The position numbers and the translations under genes were made by a program. Of a stretch of DNA of 8,511 nt, positions 1 through 7,221 are shown in pieces. The DNA is from Thermoflexus sp. Lineage in GTDB: Bacteria > Chloroflexota > Anaerolineae > Thermoflexales > Thermoflexaceae. The stretch's first letter is position 1; the number at the start of each line of letters is the position of its first letter. The stretch is from assembly GCF_034432235.1 (NCBI RefSeq), contig NZ_DAOUCJ010000036.1, positions 1 through 8,511 of the forward strand, written 5' to 3'. The notes below the pieces were generated by a model that worked only from the letters and a program-made list of their open reading frames with translations, was not told the DNA's origin and ran no database searches.

Positions 1-2
1 CT

Positions 3-1259
3 GGGGCGCATCGTCTGGATGTTGTGATTGAGGATGAGGATCTGGCCAAGGCCTTTTTCATTTATGACACGCTGACGCGGCGGGGCTGGGAGGAGCTGAT
101 GCGGCGGGTGGGGTGGGCTCCCGCTCAGGCGGTGGATGTTTACTGGCCCAGCGCCTGTGTATTGTGGCACTTTGGGGGCTCCTGTTATCACGGCGGGGCC
201 ATCCGGCTTGCCGAGGGGGACGGCACAGATGCGGCGGTCATCCTGCACGAGTTTGCCCACTTTGTGCTCAGCCGGTTCCATGGGGATGGGCCCATTGTCT
301 TTGCCTGCGCCAATTGGCTCGGGCAGCATAGTCCAGAATGGCACACCAATCCCCACTGTGCCTGGAGCGAGGGCTGGGCCTCCTTCCTGGCCGCTGCCCT
401 CCTTCAAATGTCCGAGCACAGGGGATGGCCCCTGGAGGATCCGAATGCGCATCCGCGTTTCCCCCAGGTGGATCCGTGGAGTCAGGCGCAGGACAATGGA
501 GACAATGAGTGGGCGGTGGCGGCGGCCCTGTGGGATCTTTACGATGACGCCCCTGAGCCCTGGGACATCCTCGCCGACGGCCTCAACGGCCCCCGCCAGA
601 ACGGCATCTGGGCGATCTCCACGCAGCGCGGCTTCCAGGTGGGCGCGGGGATCTACGAGTTCTGGAGGAGATGGGTGGAACGCCGCCCCGACCGGCCCGG
701 GGAGGCGGCCTGTCCGATGGCCCGTCTGCAGATCTTCCTGGCCGACGATACGGCGGGCCTCATTTCCATCCCCATCCCCCGCGGCCTCTGCCCTCCGGGC
801 CGGGCTGCCACCTTCTTCCAGGACCGGGACGATGGGCGGTGGACGCTCAATGGTCCCATCACCTGGCAGACCTTCACTCCGCCCCCTATCATCACCACTC
901 GTTTCTTCTTCGACCAGCTGGATGACGGTGGCCGGCTTCTCCTGAAGAACGAATATGTTTCGGAGTCCTGGGCGTCCTGGATCGTTCATGGCCCCCGGGA
1001 TGAGATGGTGGAGAGGGACCTCCCCCGTGGGCTGATCTCCGTCACGGTGGAATACGCCCAGGGGCCGGCGTTTGAATCCAGTCTTTTTGTGGACTGGGAG
1101 GGGCCGGGGTGGGGGAAGGAGCCCCTTGGGGGAATTCGCCTGGAGGGGGCGGGGATGACTCCTGCGCCCACGCCGGGAGGGTTTGATGGTCGGATCCAGC
1201 CGGGGGGCGCGGGGGGGTGGACGCCGGCTCCACGCCCCACCGGAACGCCCCGTCCGTGA
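3..1259 (+). CDS. Putative secreted HEXXH zinc metallopeptidase (gluzincin-like), 5' end missing
   Basis: The frame is open to the left edge. A GTG at 24 is possible, but no ribosome site precedes it and the codons before it still read as protein (GAHRLDV), so the true start is probably outside the window. Numbering from that GTG, HEFAH lies at residues 75-79 (nt 246-260), and SEGWASF follows with Glu116, about 37 residues after the second His. This is the His-Glu-x-x-His plus downstream Glu layout of gluzincin zinc peptidases, with Glu76 as the catalytic base. A second block at residues 160-175, ending in LWDLYDD, looks like the conserved helix seen after the active site in this type of protein. 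Several cysteines (45, 54, 94, 112) suggest an extracytoplasmic enzyme, although any signal peptide would lie upstream of the window. The last ~43 residues are a Gly/Pro-rich, low-complexity tail. Substrate unknown. The catalytic assignment is fairly sure; the family name is not. Confidence 0.8.
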   Translation, partial: GAHRLDVVIEDEDLAKAFFIYDTLTRRGWEELMRRVGWAPAQAVDVYWPSACVLWHFGGSCYHGGAIRLAEGDGTDAAVILHEFAHFVLSRFHGDGPIVFACANWLGQHSPEWHTNPHCAWSEGWASFLAAALLQMSEHRGWPLEDPNAHPRFPQVDPWSQAQDNGDNEWAVAAALWDLYDDAPEPWDILADGLNGPRQNGIWAISTQRGFQVGAGIYEFWRRWVERRPDRPGEAACPMARLQIFLADDTAGLISIPIPRGLCPPGRAATFFQDRDDGRWTLNGPITWQTFTPPPIITTRFFFDQLDDGGRLLLKNEYVSESWASWIVHGPRDEMVERDLPRGLISVTVEYAQGPAFESSLFVDWEGPGWGKEPLGGIRLEGAGMTPAPTPGGFDGRIQPGGAGGWTPAPRPTGTPRP

Positions 1260-1445
1260 GGGCGACGGGTGGGGTTGGCCGGATTTTCGGGGCGCGGTTT
1301 GGTCTGTGGGGGTTCTGGATCCGGCTCCCGCGCGGGCTCGAGCGCGGACCCGTATGCGGGCGGTCCATCGAACTGGCCCGGGGCCGGCTTCAAGCCCTCG
1401 GCCAGGGCCGCGTCCGATCTCCGCTCAAGGTCAACCATGCGGGCC

Positions 1446-1474
1446 TTGCTGAATCTGGAAGGCCGGATTATAAT
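1446..1474 (+). promoter_or_regulatory. Sigma-70-type promoter of tRNA-Pro
   Basis: A perfect TATAAT -10 box (1469-1474) lies 17 bp downstream of TTGCTG (1446-1451), a half-matching -35 box. Transcription would begin near 1481, giving a leader of about 5 bases before the tRNA. The short AT-rich stretch 1467-1479 stands out from the GC-rich DNA around it. The 185 bases between the peptidase stop codon and this promoter are GC-rich and hold no gene or convincing terminator that I can see. Confidence 0.75.
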
Positions 1475-1485
1475 AAAAACGGCAG

Positions 1486-1560
1486 CGGGACGTGGCGCAG
1501 CCAGGTTAGCGCACTGCAATGGGGTTGCAGGGGTCGGCGGTTCAAATCCGCCCGTCCCGA
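1486..1560 (+). tRNA. tRNA-Pro(GGG)
   Basis: The sequence folds into a complete cloverleaf. The acceptor stem is CGGGACG/CGTCCCG (1486-1492 with 1553-1559) and the discriminator is A1560. The D stem is GCGC/GCGC (1495-1498 with 1509-1512). The anticodon stem is CTGCA/TGCAG (1514-1518 with 1526-1530). The T stem is GGCGG/CCGCC around the loop TTCAAAT. The 7-base anticodon loop (1519-1525) places GGG at 1521-1523, followed by G37, so it reads proline codons CCC and CCU. The C1-G72 pair with A73, and the GCGCAGCC D-arm, are typical of bacterial proline tRNAs. CCA is not encoded (CAC follows), so CCA-adding enzyme is needed. Positions 32 and 38 are A and U, which can form a Watson-Crick pair. Confidence 0.97.
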
Positions 1561-1561
1561 C

Positions 1562-1599
1562 ACGTCGGGGGTGGCTTCGGCTGCCCCCGACGTTTTTCT
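1562..1599 (+). terminator. Intrinsic terminator of tRNA-Pro
   Basis: A 14-position stem (1562-1575 with 1580-1593, only two G-T wobbles) is capped by a TTCG loop closed by C-G, the extra-stable cUUCGg tetraloop. It is followed directly by a T-rich run (TTTTTCTC). The stem starts two bases after the tRNA discriminator, so the gene forms a self-contained monocistronic unit. Confidence 0.95.
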
Positions 1600-1613
1600 C
1601 ATGACGACGTCGC

Positions 1614-1697
1614 GGATTCCCTTCCGGAGGCTTCGGGGGCGAGGCGGGTCACCAGGGAAGCTGCCCCTAAAGCCTCCTGAGGGAGCATCGGGAATCC
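1614..1697. repeat. Nested inverted repeat (possible structured leader RNA or remnant element)
   Basis: Two stems share one axis. The outer stem is a perfect 8-bp pair, GGATTCCC (1614-1621) with GGGAATCC (1690-1697). The inner stem pairs 1626-1640 with 1663-1677 over 15 positions, with one C/A mismatch and one G-T wobble, around a 22-base loop. No T-run follows it, so it does not look like a terminator. It ends 46 bases before the start of the VTT membrane-protein gene. It could be a structured 5' leader, a protein-binding site, or a MITE- or REP-like remnant. I do not recognise a known riboswitch. The rest of 1600-1743 shows no clear promoter. Confidence 0.5.
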
Positions 1698-1743
1698 AGA
1701 AAGGCTGTTCGATAGCTTCCCCTTATGGATCGAAACCTCCGCA

Positions 1744-2445
1744 ATGAACGAGGGGAAACCGGAAGGATTTCCACGAGGGCTGGTGATTCGCGCGGCCGTT
1801 TTGCTAACGCTCCTGGGCGCTGGCCTCCTCGCCTTTCCTTACCTGTGGCCGTTTCTAACGGAGCGGGAGCGCATCGAGTCATGGCTGGCCACCCATCGGG
1901 CGGCTGGTGCGATCGCGCTGGTCGTGTTGAACGCGATCCAGGTGGTCATCGCCCCGCTTCCCGGCGCCTTGCTGGGATGGATCAGTGGCTACTGGTTCGG
2001 GCCGTGGTGGGGTTCTTTGCTCACATGGCTGGGAGTGAGCCTGGGCAACGGCGTCGCGATGGTGCTGGCTCGTGTCCTGGGCCGCCCCCTTCTGATCGCC
2101 TTCCTTCCCCGGGAGCGCCTGGCCCGGATGGAACGCTTAATCCAGCGCTATGGGCTGACCGTGGTGATCGTGGTCTTCCTGCTGCCGTTCACCCCGGATG
2201 ACCTCCTCGCCTGGGCGATCGGCCTTTCACCCCTTCCTCTGATCCCCGCTTTCGCCGTGAGCACGCTGGCCCGCCTGATCCACGTGTGGATCGCCAACGC
2301 CATAGGAGCCTATTTGCGCTCCGGGGAGCTCTTCTGGCTGGCGGTGGCTGCCCTCCTCAGCGTCGGTGCCCTCCTCCTGGCCTGGCGCATCGCCTGGATG
2401 GCTCGCTTTTCTCCGCTCGAGATCTATCGAGAGGATGCATCGTAA
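1744..2445 (+). CDS. TVP38/TMEM64 family (VTT domain, DedA superfamily) membrane protein
   Basis: This is a 233-residue polytopic inner-membrane protein. There is an N-terminal membrane helix at about residues 14-34, then the VTT core at about 57-190, and a last helix at about 196-218 with a short charged tail. The core shows the family pattern: a re-entrant segment with Pro71/Pro73 and Gly74, then Gly/aromatic-rich SGYWFGPWWG (81-90), then GVSLGN and an Arg-x-x-Gly-Arg turn (110-114). The second half holds the PFTPDD loop (148-153) and the following glycine (Gly160). Relatives are thought to act as lipid scramblases or flippases, or to affect membrane homeostasis in bacteria; the substrate here cannot be told. 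The ATG at 1744 has no clear Shine-Dalgarno sequence, and a downstream GTG within the N-terminus is possible. The gene stands alone behind the tRNA terminator and the nested inverted repeat. Confidence 0.88.
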   Translation: MNEGKPEGFPRGLVIRAAVLLTLLGAGLLAFPYLWPFLTERERIESWLATHRAAGAIALVVLNAIQVVIAPLPGALLGWISGYWFGPWWGSLLTWLGVSLGNGVAMVLARVLGRPLLIAFLPRERLARMERLIQRYGLTVVIVVFLLPFTPDDLLAWAIGLSPLPLIPAFAVSTLARLIHVWIANAIGAYLRSGELFWLAVAALLSVGALLLAWRIAWMARFSPLEIYREDAS

Positions 2446-2560
2446 ACACGCAGGGGATGCCTTGCCGGGTTCTATCGTCTCCCATCTGGGGGCTTTCGAA
2501 GCGGAGGGCGAGTCATTGATATGCCCCATCGAAGTCCGGAGGTGCCCGTCGAATCCCGAG

Positions 2561-2584
2561 GTGGGAGGCCATCCCTCACTTTTT
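2561..2584 (+). terminator. Weak candidate terminator between the VTT gene and mdh
   Basis: A short imperfect stem (GTGGG with the C-rich arm 2574-2579, one bulged T) around GGCCA is followed by TTTTT at 2580-2584. It sits about 115 bases after the VTT stop codon and about 75 bases before the mdh -10 box. The stem is weak, so this is only a possibility. Confidence 0.25.
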
Positions 2585-2658
2585 CTCCTGGCGTGGCAAA
2601 GTCGCACCCAGAAAAGGGGAGCTGCTCAAAGCGGCACACCCCCGCGTTGGGATGGGAC

Positions 2659-2664
2659 TATAAT
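2659..2664 (+). promoter_or_regulatory. -10 box of the mdh promoter
   Basis: A perfect TATAAT lies 38 bases before the mdh start codon, in a local AT-rich patch. Initiation would be near 2671, giving a leader of about 32 bases. No good -35 hexamer is visible 16-18 bp upstream (the region is GC- and C-rich) and there is no extended TGn motif, so an activator or a non-standard -35 element may be used. Confidence 0.6.
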
Positions 2665-2702
2665 TTCTGTGAAGGATTTTACAATTCGGGAAGGAGTCTC
2701 CC

Positions 2703-3638
2703 ATGCGTCCTAAGATCACGATCGTGGGTGCGGGGAACGTGGGCGCCACGACGGCCCACTGGCTGGCCGAGCGGGAGCTCGGCGATATCGTGCTGGTGGA
2801 TATCCCTCAGACCGAAGGCATGCCGAAGGGAAAGGCCCTGGACCTCATGCAGGCCGGCCCCATCGTCGGCTACAACACCCGCCTCATCGGGACCACGGAC
2901 TACGAGCCGACGGCGAACTCCGACATCGTGGTCATCACCGCCGGTGTTCCCCGCAAACCCGGGATGAGCCGGGAGGACCTGGTTAACGTCAACGCCAACA
3001 TCATCCGGGATGTGATCAGCAAAGCGGTCCCTCTCTCCCCGAACGCGATCTACATCGTGGTGACCAACCCGCTGGACACCATGACCTACCTGGCCTATAA
3101 GCTCTCCGGCCTCCCCCGGGAGCGGGTGATCGGGCAGGCCGGGATCCTGGACAGCGCCCGCATGCGGACCTTCATCGCCATGGAGCTGGATGTATCCGTG
3201 GAGAACGTCCAGGCCATGGTGCTGGGCGGGCATGGGGACGAGATGGTGCCGATGGTGCGCTTCACCACGGTGGCTGGCATCCCCATCTCCATGCTGTTGC
3301 CCAAGGAGAAGATCGACGCGATTGTGGACCGTACGCGCAAGGGCGGGGGAGAGATCGTCAGCCTCCTCAAGACGGGGAGCGCCTACTACGCCCCGAGCGC
3401 GGCCGTGGCCCAGATGGTGGAGGCCATCCTAAAGGATCAGAAGCTGATCGTCCCCTGTTCGGTTTACCTCCAGGGCGAGTATGGTCTCCACGATATCTGT
3501 TTCGGTGTCCCCGTGAAGCTCGGCCGCAAGGGCGTGGAGCAGATCATCGAGCTGCCGCTCAACGACGAGGAGCGGGCCATGCTGGAGCGCTCGGTTCAAC
3601 TGATCCGCAACACGATGGCTGCGCTGCAGCCCGCCTGA
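2703..3638 (+). CDS. mdh: Malate dehydrogenase (NAD-dependent, LDH-like type)
   Basis: The enzyme interconverts malate and oxaloacetate with NAD in the cytoplasm, as part of the TCA cycle and related routes. The 311-residue length is normal for the LDH-like MDH group. Visible features in order: Rossmann motif GAGNVG (9-14); Asp33 at the end of the second strand, which favours NAD over NADP; the mobile loop with Arg84 and Arg90 (PRKPGMSR), where Arg84 marks malate rather than lactate specificity; Asn122 in VTNPLD; Asp150 and Arg153 in LDSARMR; and the catalytic His177 in GGHGDE. Asp150 and His177 form the proton relay. The start is supported by AAGGAG at 2691-2696, six bases before ATG, behind the TATAAT at 2659. 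The next gene begins 4 bases after its stop codon. Confidence 0.97.
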   Translation: MRPKITIVGAGNVGATTAHWLAERELGDIVLVDIPQTEGMPKGKALDLMQAGPIVGYNTRLIGTTDYEPTANSDIVVITAGVPRKPGMSREDLVNVNANIIRDVISKAVPLSPNAIYIVVTNPLDTMTYLAYKLSGLPRERVIGQAGILDSARMRTFIAMELDVSVENVQAMVLGGHGDEMVPMVRFTTVAGIPISMLLPKEKIDAIVDRTRKGGGEIVSLLKTGSAYYAPSAAVAQMVEAILKDQKLIVPCSVYLQGEYGLHDICFGVPVKLGRKGVEQIIELPLNDEERAMLERSVQLIRNTMAALQPA

Positions 3639-3642
3639 GGCG

Positions 3643-4344
3643 ATGCTTCAGCTCTCCACGGTGGTGACCCGCCATGCGGGGCGTGTTTTCCTCTGGGGAA
3701 CCGCCCCGCCCTTTCATCTGAAGGATCTCGAGAGGGCTCTCCGACGCCGGGGGATGGAGATCCTCATAACCGGCGTGGTGGAGATCGCTTTCGCCTTCCC
3801 GGAGTGGACCCGGCCTCATCGCGTGATTCCCCGACAGATCCTGACCGAGCGCGGCCTGAGGGTCCGGGAACCGTGGGCTACCCTGTGGCTGGTTCGCTTC
3901 GGATATGAGGAGCCCCGGGCCGATGTGGAAGGGATCACCCTGGATGGGGAGGCCGTTCATTTGCTGGCGCGGGATCTGGATCTGGATGTCATCGAAGCCT
4001 ATGTGGCGGCGCAGGGCTGGCAGCGCTGTGTGGCCGGCTGCCGGGTGGAGAGCGGGCCCGCGGTTCGGATTCAACCGGACCCGGAGGAGGCGGCATGGGC
4101 GGTGGCCTGGCTGAAGGGGATGCTTCCCCCTGAAGCCTGTCATACATTGGAGGGGATCCTCCAGGAGGCCGCGCGGCGGAGGATCGGGTGGGGGGTTCTC
4201 TACCGGGAGCGGGAAGCTCGGCTGGATCTGGAGAGCCGCCGGCAGATCGAGGGCATGCTCCTTCTGGCCCGCGCCCTGCAGCGCTATCAGATGGAGATCC
4301 CGGGGCTGGAGGCTCTGGAAACCATCCCTCTGGACGAGCTTTAG
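3643..4344 (+). CDS. Uncharacterised 233-residue protein, coupled to mdh
   Basis: I do not recognise a family. The protein is soluble: no signal peptide or membrane helix is visible. The N-terminal half mixes short strands with an Arg-rich helix (about 27-37), and an aromatic-rich stretch (about 78-88) follows. The C-terminal half looks mainly helical (about 148-158, 163-181 and 194-216). There are three cysteines (129, 133, 166); 129 and 133 form a C-x3-C pair, but no clear metal site can be completed. The ATG lies 4 bases after the mdh stop codon. The only ribosome-site-like bases, GAGG at 3637-3640, overlap that stop codon and sit only 2 bases from the ATG, so translation probably depends on coupling to mdh; a GTG at 3661 is an alternative start. 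Co-transcription suggests a link to mdh expression or central metabolism, but nothing in the sequence proves one. Confidence 0.75.
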   Translation: MLQLSTVVTRHAGRVFLWGTAPPFHLKDLERALRRRGMEILITGVVEIAFAFPEWTRPHRVIPRQILTERGLRVREPWATLWLVRFGYEEPRADVEGITLDGEAVHLLARDLDLDVIEAYVAAQGWQRCVAGCRVESGPAVRIQPDPEEAAWAVAWLKGMLPPEACHTLEGILQEAARRRIGWGVLYREREARLDLESRRQIEGMLLLARALQRYQMEIPGLEALETIPLDEL

Positions 4345-4439
4345 AGATTGGCGCTTTCATCCCCTCACGGCCCTTCCGGTTGCGGGAAAGAAGAAACCCA
4401 GGGGGCCGGCCCGGCCGCCTCCAGGTTCCCGGAGAAGGA

Positions 4440-7058
4440 TCAGCTGTTCCGCACGAGCTGGCGCAATCGTCCCTGGAGGTCATTCAGGGTCAGCAGGGCC
4501 TGCAGCGGGGTCATGTTCACGAGATCCAGCCCGAGGAGCTCCTGCAGGAGATGCCGGACCTCCTCGAACTCCTCCGGGCGGGCCGGGGGGCGCTCCCGAT
4601 GGAGCGCGGGCAGATCGCGTTCCCCTCGCTTCCCCTCCAGCTCCTCCAGCACCTGGCGGGCCCGCCGGATCACCCGTTCGGGCAGGCCGGCCAGCTGCGC
4701 GACGTGGATCCCATAGGATTTATCGGCCGCCCCCGGCACCACCCGTCGCAGGAACACCACCTGATCCCCCACTTCCTTCACCGCCATCGTCATATTGACG
4801 GCTCCTTCCAGATGGTCCACCAGGCGAGTGAGCTCCAGATAGTGGGTGGCGAAGAGGGTGCGAGCCCGAATCTCATCGTGCAACGCTTCGGCCACCGCCC
4901 AGGCCAGGCTCATCCCATCGTAGGTGCTGGTCCCCCGTCCCACCTCATCCAGGATCACCAGGGAACGCGGCGTCGCGTGATGAAGGATGTAGGCCGTCTC
5001 CAGCATCTCCGCCATGAACGTGGAGATCCCTGCGGTGATGTCATCGCTGGCCCCCACGCGGGCGAACAGCCGGTCCACCACGCCGATGCGGGCGGACCGG
5101 GCCGGCACGAAGGAGCCCATCTGGGCCATCAGGGCGATCAGGGCGACCTGGCGGATGTAGACCGACTTGCCGCTCAGATTGGGGCCCGTCAGAATGATCA
5201 GCCGGCGCGAAGGGTTGAGCTCCGCATCATTGGGGACGAAGGGCTCGCCGGGGGGGAGATAGCGTTCCACCATGGGATGACGGCCCTCCCGGATCTCGAT
5301 CCGATCGCTGTCCTCCACCATGGGCCGTGTGTAGCCGTAGCGGGCGGCGGCCTCCGCCAGCGCCTGATAGACGTCCAGCTCCGCCAGCCGGCGGGCGACC
5401 CCCTGGAGCCGCTCGATATGCTCGGCAACCCTTCCCCGGACCTCCACGAAGAGCTCGTATTCCAGATCCTCGATCCGCTCCTGGGTGGCCAGGATCTCGG
5501 TTTCCCGCGCCTTGAGCTCCGGCGTGACGAATCGTTCCGCGTGGGTGATGGTCGCTCGACGTTCATAATCCGGAGGCACCTGGTTCGCTTTGGAGCGGGG
5601 GACCTCGATGAAGAAGCCGAAGACCTCGTTATACCGGACCCGCAGGGTATCGATGCCGGTGCGGGCCCGCTCTCGCTGCTCCAGTTCCGCCAGCCAGCGA
5701 CGACCCTCCTCCTCGGCCCGGCGCAGCCGGTCGAGCTCCTCGTGGTAGCCCGGCTTGATCAGCCCCCCTTCCCGGAGCAGGATCGGTGGATCCTCCACAA
5801 TGGCCCGGTCGATCAAGGAAACCACCTCAACGCACGGATCCAGCTCGTCCCGGAGGGCTTGGAGCCGGGCGGACTGGACCCACAGCAGCCGGCTGCGGAT
5901 CTGGGGGATGCGCTGCAGCGTCCGCTTGAGGGCGACCAGATCGCGGGCGTTGGCGTTGCCGAATCCGATGCGGCCCACCAGCCGCTCCACATCGTAAAGC
6001 CCGTCCAGCAGTCGCCGCAGATCCTGCCGGAGCAACCCGTCGCGCACCAGCTCCTCCACCGCATCGAGTCGCATCCGGATGGCCTCGATATCCACAAGGG
6101 GCTGGAGGAGCCAGCGGCGCAGCAGGCGCGCCCCCATCGCGGTCACCGTGTGGTTGAGCACCGAGAACAGGCTCCCCTCGATCCGGCGTTCCCGGATGGT
6201 CTCCGTGAGCTCCAGGTTGCGACGGGTGATGGGGTCGAGCCCCATATAGGCATCGCGATGGTAGGTGCTGAGATGACGCAGATGGCGGAGATCGGAGATC
6301 TGGGAGGTTTTCACGTAGTGGAGGGCCGCGCCGGCCGCAGCGATCGCCCAGGGCCATCCCTCGCATCCATAGGGCTGGAGGGAGGGAACCCGGAAGTGCT
6401 CCAGCAGAGATCGGCGCGCCTCGTCCGGATCAAAGGCGGCATCGGGGATCGGGGAGATGCGGACCGTGCGTTCTCCTTTCAGGCGGGACACCCACGCCTC
6501 ATCGCGAGCCCGGGATTCCGGGAGCACGAGCTCGGCCGGGTTCAGGCGGGCCAGCTCCTCCAGCAGAAGGGATTCCGCCTCCGGGCCTTCCAGTTGGGTG
6601 GTGAAGAACTCACCCGTGGAGAGATCCATGGCCGCCAGGCCAAAGGCCCGACCGTCCGGGGATGGGGCGATGGCGGCCAGGTAGTTCTCCAGCCGATCCC
6701 GGAGCAGCGCCTCCTCCACCACCGTGCCGGGGGTGATCACCCGCACCACGTCCCGCTTCACCAGCCGCCGGACTTTTTTGGGATCCTCCAGCTGTTCGAC
6801 GACGGCGACCTTGTAGCCTTTGGCGATGAGCTTGCCGATGTAAGAGGTGACATGGTTCGCCGGCACCCCGGCCATGGGGAGGCGCACATCCTTCGAGAAC
6901 GAGCGGGAGGTCAGGGCCAGTTCCAGCTCCCGGGCGGCGATCTTTGCGTCCTCCTCAAACATCTCGTAGAAATCGCCCAGCCGGAACATCACAATGGCAT
7001 CGGGGAAGCGGGCCTTGATCCGGCGATACTGGGCGAGCATAGGGGTCTCCGCGCTCAT
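4440..7058 (-). CDS. mutS: DNA mismatch repair protein MutS
   Basis: MutS is an ATPase that recognises mismatches and small loops and starts repair together with MutL. At 872 residues from the ATG at 7058 it is full length for MutS1. Domains in order: mismatch-binding domain I with the Phe-x-Glu wedge (GDFYEMF, Phe30 and Glu32); the connector; the lever and clamp (about 260-530); and the ABC ATPase domain. In the ATPase domain, Walker A is GPNLSGKS (625-632, Lys631), the signature loop is STFMAEM (679-685), Walker B is LVILDE (Asp704, Glu705), and the switch His is 739 (FATHY). The C-terminal segment NMTPLQALLTLNDLQ is typical of the family. A GTG nine bases upstream (7067) is in frame but overlaps the ribosome site GGGAGG, so the ATG is preferred. 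No QLSLF-like beta-clamp box is obvious in the linker around 800-835. The gene is convergent with the mdh unit and divergent from the lipoprotein gene. Confidence 0.98.
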   Translation of the reverse strand: MSAETPMLAQYRRIKARFPDAIVMFRLGDFYEMFEEDAKIAARELELALTSRSFSKDVRLPMAGVPANHVTSYIGKLIAKGYKVAVVEQLEDPKKVRRLVKRDVVRVITPGTVVEEALLRDRLENYLAAIAPSPDGRAFGLAAMDLSTGEFFTTQLEGPEAESLLLEELARLNPAELVLPESRARDEAWVSRLKGERTVRISPIPDAAFDPDEARRSLLEHFRVPSLQPYGCEGWPWAIAAAGAALHYVKTSQISDLRHLRHLSTYHRDAYMGLDPITRRNLELTETIRERRIEGSLFSVLNHTVTAMGARLLRRWLLQPLVDIEAIRMRLDAVEELVRDGLLRQDLRRLLDGLYDVERLVGRIGFGNANARDLVALKRTLQRIPQIRSRLLWVQSARLQALRDELDPCVEVVSLIDRAIVEDPPILLREGGLIKPGYHEELDRLRRAEEEGRRWLAELEQRERARTGIDTLRVRYNEVFGFFIEVPRSKANQVPPDYERRATITHAERFVTPELKARETEILATQERIEDLEYELFVEVRGRVAEHIERLQGVARRLAELDVYQALAEAAARYGYTRPMVEDSDRIEIREGRHPMVERYLPPGEPFVPNDAELNPSRRLIILTGPNLSGKSVYIRQVALIALMAQMGSFVPARSARIGVVDRLFARVGASDDITAGISTFMAEMLETAYILHHATPRSLVILDEVGRGTSTYDGMSLAWAVAEALHDEIRARTLFATHYLELTRLVDHLEGAVNMTMAVKEVGDQVVFLRRVVPGAADKSYGIHVAQLAGLPERVIRRARQVLEELEGKRGERDLPALHRERPPARPEEFEEVRHLLQELLGLDLVNMTPLQALLTLNDLQGRLRQLVRNS

Positions 7059-7066
7059 CGCCTTCA

Positions 7067-7072
7067 CCTCCC
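7067..7072 (-). promoter_or_regulatory. mutS ribosome-binding site (decides the start)
   Basis: On the minus strand GGGAGG is followed, after 8 bases, by ATG at 7058. The competing GTG start at 7067 begins with the last G of this motif and so cannot use it. Confidence 0.85.
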
Positions 7073-7215
7073 ATCATGGAGCCAGCTCCCCCGGCGGCCT
7101 CACCCATGGAGCGCCTCCGGTAGACGCCCCGTTCGGGCCCCGCCTGAGGGGCAGGCCCACGCGTCGCTCCGCGGTGGACCATCCCTGAGGATGCTCTTCG
7201 ATCTCCTGGTTATCC

Positions 7216-7221
7216 ATTGTA
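7216..7221 (-). promoter_or_regulatory. Possible -10 box for mutS
   Basis: TACAAT on the minus strand lies about 158 bases upstream of the mutS ATG, within the 268-base divergent intergenic region. No matching -35 hexamer is seen at 16-18 bp, so support is weak. The rest of this region is GC-rich. It includes a C/G-rich hairpin near 7135-7160 that would fall in the mutS leader, and I find no clear promoter for the divergent lipoprotein gene. Confidence 0.25.

Noticed and set aside
986..1519. A 177-codon minus-strand open frame across the peptidase tail and the tRNA
   Set aside because: It is Pro/Arg-rich, runs through the tRNA and its promoter, and shows no domain or ribosome site.
1626..1685. 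Cyclic-di-GMP (GEMM) riboswitch, suggested by the AAAGCC bases
   Set aside because: The conserved tetraloop-receptor arrangement and second stem are missing; the bases are explained by the inner inverted repeat.
4391..4425. GC-rich palindrome plus pyrimidine run as a mutS terminator
   Set aside because: The palindrome GGGCCGGCCC has no room for a loop, the alternative stem is only 4 bp, and the pyrimidine run is broken by C residues.
7059..7067. An upstream GTG start for mutS adding three residues
   Set aside because: The GTG overlaps the GGGAGG ribosome site itself; the ATG at 7058 has an 8-base spacing from that site.
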